A DNA stretch of 56,242 bases from assembly GCA_032718475.1 (NCBI GenBank), contig JAUCBJ010000819.1:1-56242 (forward strand), given 5' to 3'. The first letter of the stretch is position 1. Every line of letters begins with the position of its first letter. The notes beneath the pieces were generated by a model. The model saw nothing but the letters and a program-made list of their open reading frames with translations. It did no database searches and was not told the origin of the DNA. Positions 52,219 through 56,242 of this stretch are shown here, piece by piece. A program made the translations under genes and the position numbers. The DNA comes from Nemertoderma westbladi (Eukaryota > Xenacoelomorpha > Nemertodermatida > Nemertodermatidae).

Positions 52219-53817
52219 CTGAAATGATAAGATAAAGAGAAAATCAGTCGCATGTTATATTTTACGGAATTGGATGAATTGTGATTTCGGGAGACTTGTT
52301 TTTATACTTCTTGTTTAACGAGAGAAAGCCGCCCCAATATTAGATTATAACAACAACATTTCCATTGGGTAAGAAAGTGGAGAAGAGCCAGGCCCGACTC
52401 TCAATTTTTTAGTTTATATTACGCGATCAATTTTCACTCATCTCGTCATGAACACAACATGTATGTAAACTTTTGATAAATTTGTTGGCTATGCGTTTGC
52501 GGCTGTTTGGGCGGGGTGTGGTAGGCCTACACTTTTCACACTGAAACATTTTGGTTGTGAAATGTTCAGGGCACAGCGATCAGAGATATTTCATATATAT
52601 TTTATTATGAGAGGAAGAAGAACATACAACGTTATTTACTATATTATATGTAACGAAATAATTGTTTTTGGGTTTGGAAGCCTCCCCAAAGAGTTGATAT
52701 ACGATTATATTTAAAATTATTTCCATGGTCATGGTCATTCACCCGTCTTTAGTTAGAAATTTGTTTGCATGAAAGACAGTTTAGTTTGGTTTTTACTGAT
52801 TATTATCTCTTATCTGACTGGGGTAATAATAAAGGATAGGATAAATGGAAGCAAAGTGTGACAGTAACAATTATTTCCCTGACAACCGAGCATGTCTTAA
52901 GTATACGATATCTAAAAGGGGGAAGTTTGGATTCACTGCATAAATGCAGTTCACCAAACTTCCCCCGAATGCACACTGTAACTTCCCCCTTCCCCCAAAT
53001 ATCCACTGTTAAATTAATTTGAAGCGATATAATAAGTACAAAATTGTGCGAGTTTTTAATTGTGTAGTCCATTTGTTATTTGATCTCTATTTATTGTTTA
53101 AAGTGCATTTAATATCACACTGGTTTTTTAGAATATTACAACCTTATGTTTTATTTATTAACCCAATCGAAGCCTTAATAAGGGCCGCTTATTTGTACGC
53201 ATATCCCTAATGCGCTCAGTATGAGCCAAACAACATATTAATATGAAAATAAAGTATCTGCAAAGAAAAGAACCCAATGCTATATAATTTGACCTTATTA
53301 AAAAATTTGCACTTTTGCACACTTATTTGTACAAGTGCACTTCAGCAGATCGTAATGGTGGTTCTTATTTAACAAACTTATGTTTATCCTCTACCGATCT
53401 ACGATGGTGTATGATCAAGTGTCAGTCACTAAAAGTGTAAAAAATCTAATTTAATAAATCGCGACATTTGCGATTTTGGACCATATTCATGGGCATTTTA
53501 AGTCACTTTATATACATAAAAAGTTAAACAAATGTTACGATTATAGTTAGAAATCACTCCAAACTACATTTTAATCCAAAAAATAACATTCTACGATGAA
53601 TGGAACTGGAAATAATAGTGTTTGAAATATCGAAAAAATGTGTACTTTTTAAGTGCATTATGCACTAAGTGCACATGCGTCTTTTCCCAAGTTGTATCCT
53701 ATTTCACACACTACAATCTATCCTCTATCCAATGAAAAAAGTTTCAGATCAAACGGCCCAGTAGAACAGAAGTTATTGATGTTTAAAAATAATCACTCGA
53801 AAATTTCAAATTCTCTT
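52219..53817. other. Sequence right of the first exon
   Basis: AT-rich; apart from the palindrome at 52918 I see no exon, promoter or repeat I can support. Confidence 0.35.
52918..52966. repeat. Long hairpin palindrome
   Basis: GGGGGAAGTTTGG (52918-52930) and its perfect complement (52954-52966), with a second stem ACTGCAT/ATGCAGT inside and a 2-nt loop. Possibly a very small foldback element. Confidence 0.8.
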
Positions 53818-53890
53818 GGTCACGTAGTCTAGTGGTAATCAATCACGTTAACGATACTTAAGTTCGTGGGTTCGAAACCCAATATGACCA
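53818..53890 (+). pseudogene. tRNA-like sequence, degenerate
   Basis: 73 nt with a 7-bp acceptor stem (GGTCACG with TATGACC, one mismatch and one wobble), A box TAGTCTAGTGGTAATC and B box GGGTTCGAAACCC with a good T stem. The anticodon stem and D stem do not pair, so this is a tRNA pseudogene or SINE head. Confidence 0.55.
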
Positions 53891-54830
53891 TTCTTAATTT
53901 TTTGCAAAAAAAAATATTTTTAATTTTTGACTAAATTTCGGTTCTGGTGCTCCAAATTCAATAAAATTGGTATATTCTTTGCCGTAATTTTTTTTTCTAT
54001 CTTTTGAGAGGGGGTATTTTTGGCCCCAAAAAAAATGAAAAAAAAGGGCCAAAATTACGCGATATTTTTCGACCCTTAAAACTCGTTATTTTAATTATAA
54101 ATGTTAAGAAAAAAGATAGTGGAGTTAATTTGCTACATTTTACAGGAACTTTTGGCGCAAAAAGTTAAATTATAATGTAATGGCGATTTATTAAAAAAAA
54201 ATTTTTCGTCCCTTTTTTATAAGTAGTATATTTCACACGATCGTCTGCCGCTTCAGTTATATAATAGCTATGGCGCTGTAACTACCGTTGAAAGATAGAT
54301 AATTTGACGCTCTATAAGACTGTTTAAATAAGTCTCCCAGACCTTATGTATTTTTCGAGCTAGACGAGTTCCCGCGAAGCGAGTTTGAAGCGTGAAATTA
54401 TAATTTGGGCCCTAATTTTTTTAATATCGTTTGCGCGGCAAAACCAATCGAATATTTGGATTCCCCGTATCGATATTAACCGTATAAAATGTACTTTAAC
54501 CTTCAAGAGTCAAAAATAAAAAAGTTGTTAGTTATAAACTTTTTATTATTTTCTGGCCCTTTTTGGACCCCTTTGCCTACATATTTTTTGTACCCCCATT
54601 CGATAGGAATGTAGCCCCTGTGGTCTTCTACGCTTTCCGAAAAAGAATTGGCAGATTCCTACTAGCGTTGTCGAATTAAAAATTTTGGAAATAATAATTA
54701 TGTAAAAAAGATGGAAAAAACGGACAAAGTTACGGCCCCTTTTTGTTCATTGTTCATTATTGTTGTTGACTATGTTATTATTTGTGCCCGAAATATATTT
54801 ATAATATCTGAACATATAATTAATAATTGA
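53891..54830. other. AT-rich, homopolymer-rich, no gene seen
   Basis: Many A/T runs of 6-9 bases and no coding signal. Confidence 0.4.
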
Positions 54831-55774
54831 GTTGTTGACTATGTTCTACGCATGTCCTTAGATCATCATAATGATGATGGGGTGATGATAACTCCACCTA
54901 CTGGCTCCAGAAGACGAGGAAATCCTGCCAAGTACCTAACTGTTCTAGACTTTGCTGATGACTTAGGAGTACTCTCAGAATCATTAGAGGGAGCCCAACG
55001 GCTCCTCAGCTCATTAGAACATGCTGCTTCTAGTGTTGGTCATTTTATTATCTCCAGAAAGACCAAAATTTTGACAGTTAACTTTGAAAGTCCTCAGCAA
55101 GTCTCTGATCGGATTAGCATAAGCTCAAAGGATGGTATGCTTGAGCATGTGGACGACTTCTGTTACCTGGGATCATGGATCCGGAAGTCAGGTGAGGACC
55201 TTCGAATACGTAAGGGAAAGGCATGGGCCTTGAAGGCTTTCTAGGATTTGGAAGTCACCGAGAATTAATTGGAAACTTAAGGTCCAATTATTTAGAGCAG
55301 CAGTAGTTCCAGTACTCCTCTACGGGAGTCCATGCTGGGCTCTAACTGCTGAGGACACCAAATCTATGGATGGCACATTCACAAGAATGCTACGCCGGGT
55401 TCATTGTGTCAAGTACAATGCACACATCTCCAACCAGACACTATATAACATTGGAGGTGTCTCATTGGTTCCCCCAAGCTTGACACTAGAACAAAATCGC
55501 CTCCGTTTTGCAGGATATTGCTTTCGCCGTGAGGACCAGCCAGTGCATAATCTTGTACTTTGCCAGCCTCATGGAGTGAATAAGCATGGTGGACAGCCCA
55601 TGACTTTCTTGAGACGCATCTTAAAGGACACTGGCCTTGAAGATGCGGATGATCTAGCAAATGTCATGGGTGATAGGGAGTTGTGGCGGTGCAATTTTGT
55701 TGACAAGCCGGCACAGCATTCTTAAAAATGCAGCTGCAATGCAGCATGCCGATCCTAGTAGTAGTAGTAGTAGT
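54831..55774 (+). mobile_element. RTE-like LINE, 3' end, with tail
   Basis: Nearly identical to the 3' half of the LINE at 22137-24060: VDYVLRMSLDHHNDDGVMIT, LDFADDLGVLSESLEGAQRL, NRLRFAGYCFRREDQPVHNL, ending at VDKPAQHS. It starts abruptly near 54831 (5' truncated inside RT), has a frameshift near 55230 (WALKAF*), and ends with a (TAG)6-7 tail at 55755-55774. Confidence 0.9.
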
Positions 55775-56242
55775 GGGGGCTACTCTCATGTTCCACCCCG
55801 ACCAACAAAGACATTGGTGAATCTGAGGCAAGTCACTAGACTAGCCTCAGTAAACATCCTAACACTCGGGTCCCCAATGCGACAAGGTGAGCTGACTGCC
55901 TTGGCAGATAAGCTTTCTCTTAGTGCTGTGTGTGTTCAAGAGCACCGAATGCAGACTGGGCAGACTGATGAAGTTCTGATTAAGGACATGGGGGGGCGGT
56001 TGGCGAATCGCCCTCGCTTCAGCAGATGATAGTGGCAATGGTGGAATTGGTCTATTGATGAATCCAACTGCACATGCAGCATTGGACAAAATAGACCAAA
56101 TCTCTAACCGCATCATCTGTTGCCACTTCTTATGTTCTAGAAGACTGGCTAAGAAGTTTCCTAAGGTGGTTCTGATTGTGTGCTACTCTCCAACTAGTGT
56201 TGCCCCTGTAGAGGAGGTGGAAAATTTCTACCAGAATCTACA
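55775..56242 (+). mobile_element. LINE 5' end in tandem with the previous one
   Basis: It begins with ggggg directly after the (TAG)n tail. The encoded RLASVNILTLGSPMRQGELT, LADKLSLSAVCVQEHRMQTG, GNGGIGLLMNPT, VVLIVCYSPTSV is the N-terminal part of a LINE AP-endonuclease. A one-base shift in the G run near 55989-55996 breaks the frame. The element runs off the right edge. Confidence 0.8.

Noticed and set aside
53019-53210. 63-codon plus-strand ORF
   Set aside because: AT-rich, no known motif, no context; chance frame.
53818-53890. Functional tRNA gene
   Set aside because: Acceptor and T stems pair but D and anticodon stems do not; kept as pseudogene.

Overview
This is a stretch of a metazoan (animal) nuclear genome; nothing in it is bacterial. 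The evidence is spliced exons with GT-AG boundaries coding for C-type-lectin, EGF-like and immunoglobulin domains, LTR and non-LTR retrotransposons, tRNA-derived SINE heads, MITE-like inverted-repeat elements and long satellites. The gene content and the heavy transposon load fit a marine invertebrate, perhaps a deuterostome such as a tunicate, but I cannot name the species. The palindrome TACCGGTA recurs across unrelated parts of the window and looks like a genome signature.

Host gene. On the minus strand I can chain 15 exons (52142-52218 at the 5' end down to 7720-7865) into one partial gene of about 740 codons: C-type-lectin end, two small EGF-like exons, five Ig-like domains (each split over two exons), then a six-cysteine EGF. 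All 14 neighbouring exon pairs have compatible splice phases, although two boundaries were chosen partly for that reason. No single exon gives a long ORF. The 5' end (signal peptide, start of the lectin domain) and the 3' end were not found; the window's left 7.6 kb is transposon. It looks like a cell-surface or secreted recognition-type protein.

Transposons. (1) 1-1721 (-): open N-terminal gag ORF of a BEL/Pao-like element running off the left edge, with a repeat-rich leader/LTR-like region to about 5.1 kb. (2) About 5.1-7.64 kb (+): 3' end of another LTR element with a triple zinc-knuckle ORF, hairpin, polypurine tract and 548-bp LTR. (3) 29022-45156 (+): a complete, young 16.1-kb BEL/Pao element with 1.9-kb LTRs, a 5-bp target duplication (TTAAG), a single 2859-codon gag-pol ORF and extra zinc-knuckle ORFs downstream of pol; it sits antisense in a host intron. 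(4) RTE-like LINEs of two related families at 7926-8526, 22137-24060, 46425-49100, 54831-55774 and 55775-56242, with (TAG)n-type tails. (5) Non-autonomous inverted-repeat elements at 21592-21823, 24873-25727 and 27301-28774 (the last carries a second one inside). (6) tRNA-like SINE heads.

Satellites. A 2.84-kb (GACT)n array (13166-16003) lies about 33 bp upstream of a predicted splice acceptor of the host gene, and exactly 20 copies of a 68-bp unit lie at 16981-18340. The gene's introns have therefore been the main landing ground for repeats, while its exons and splice phases remain intact.
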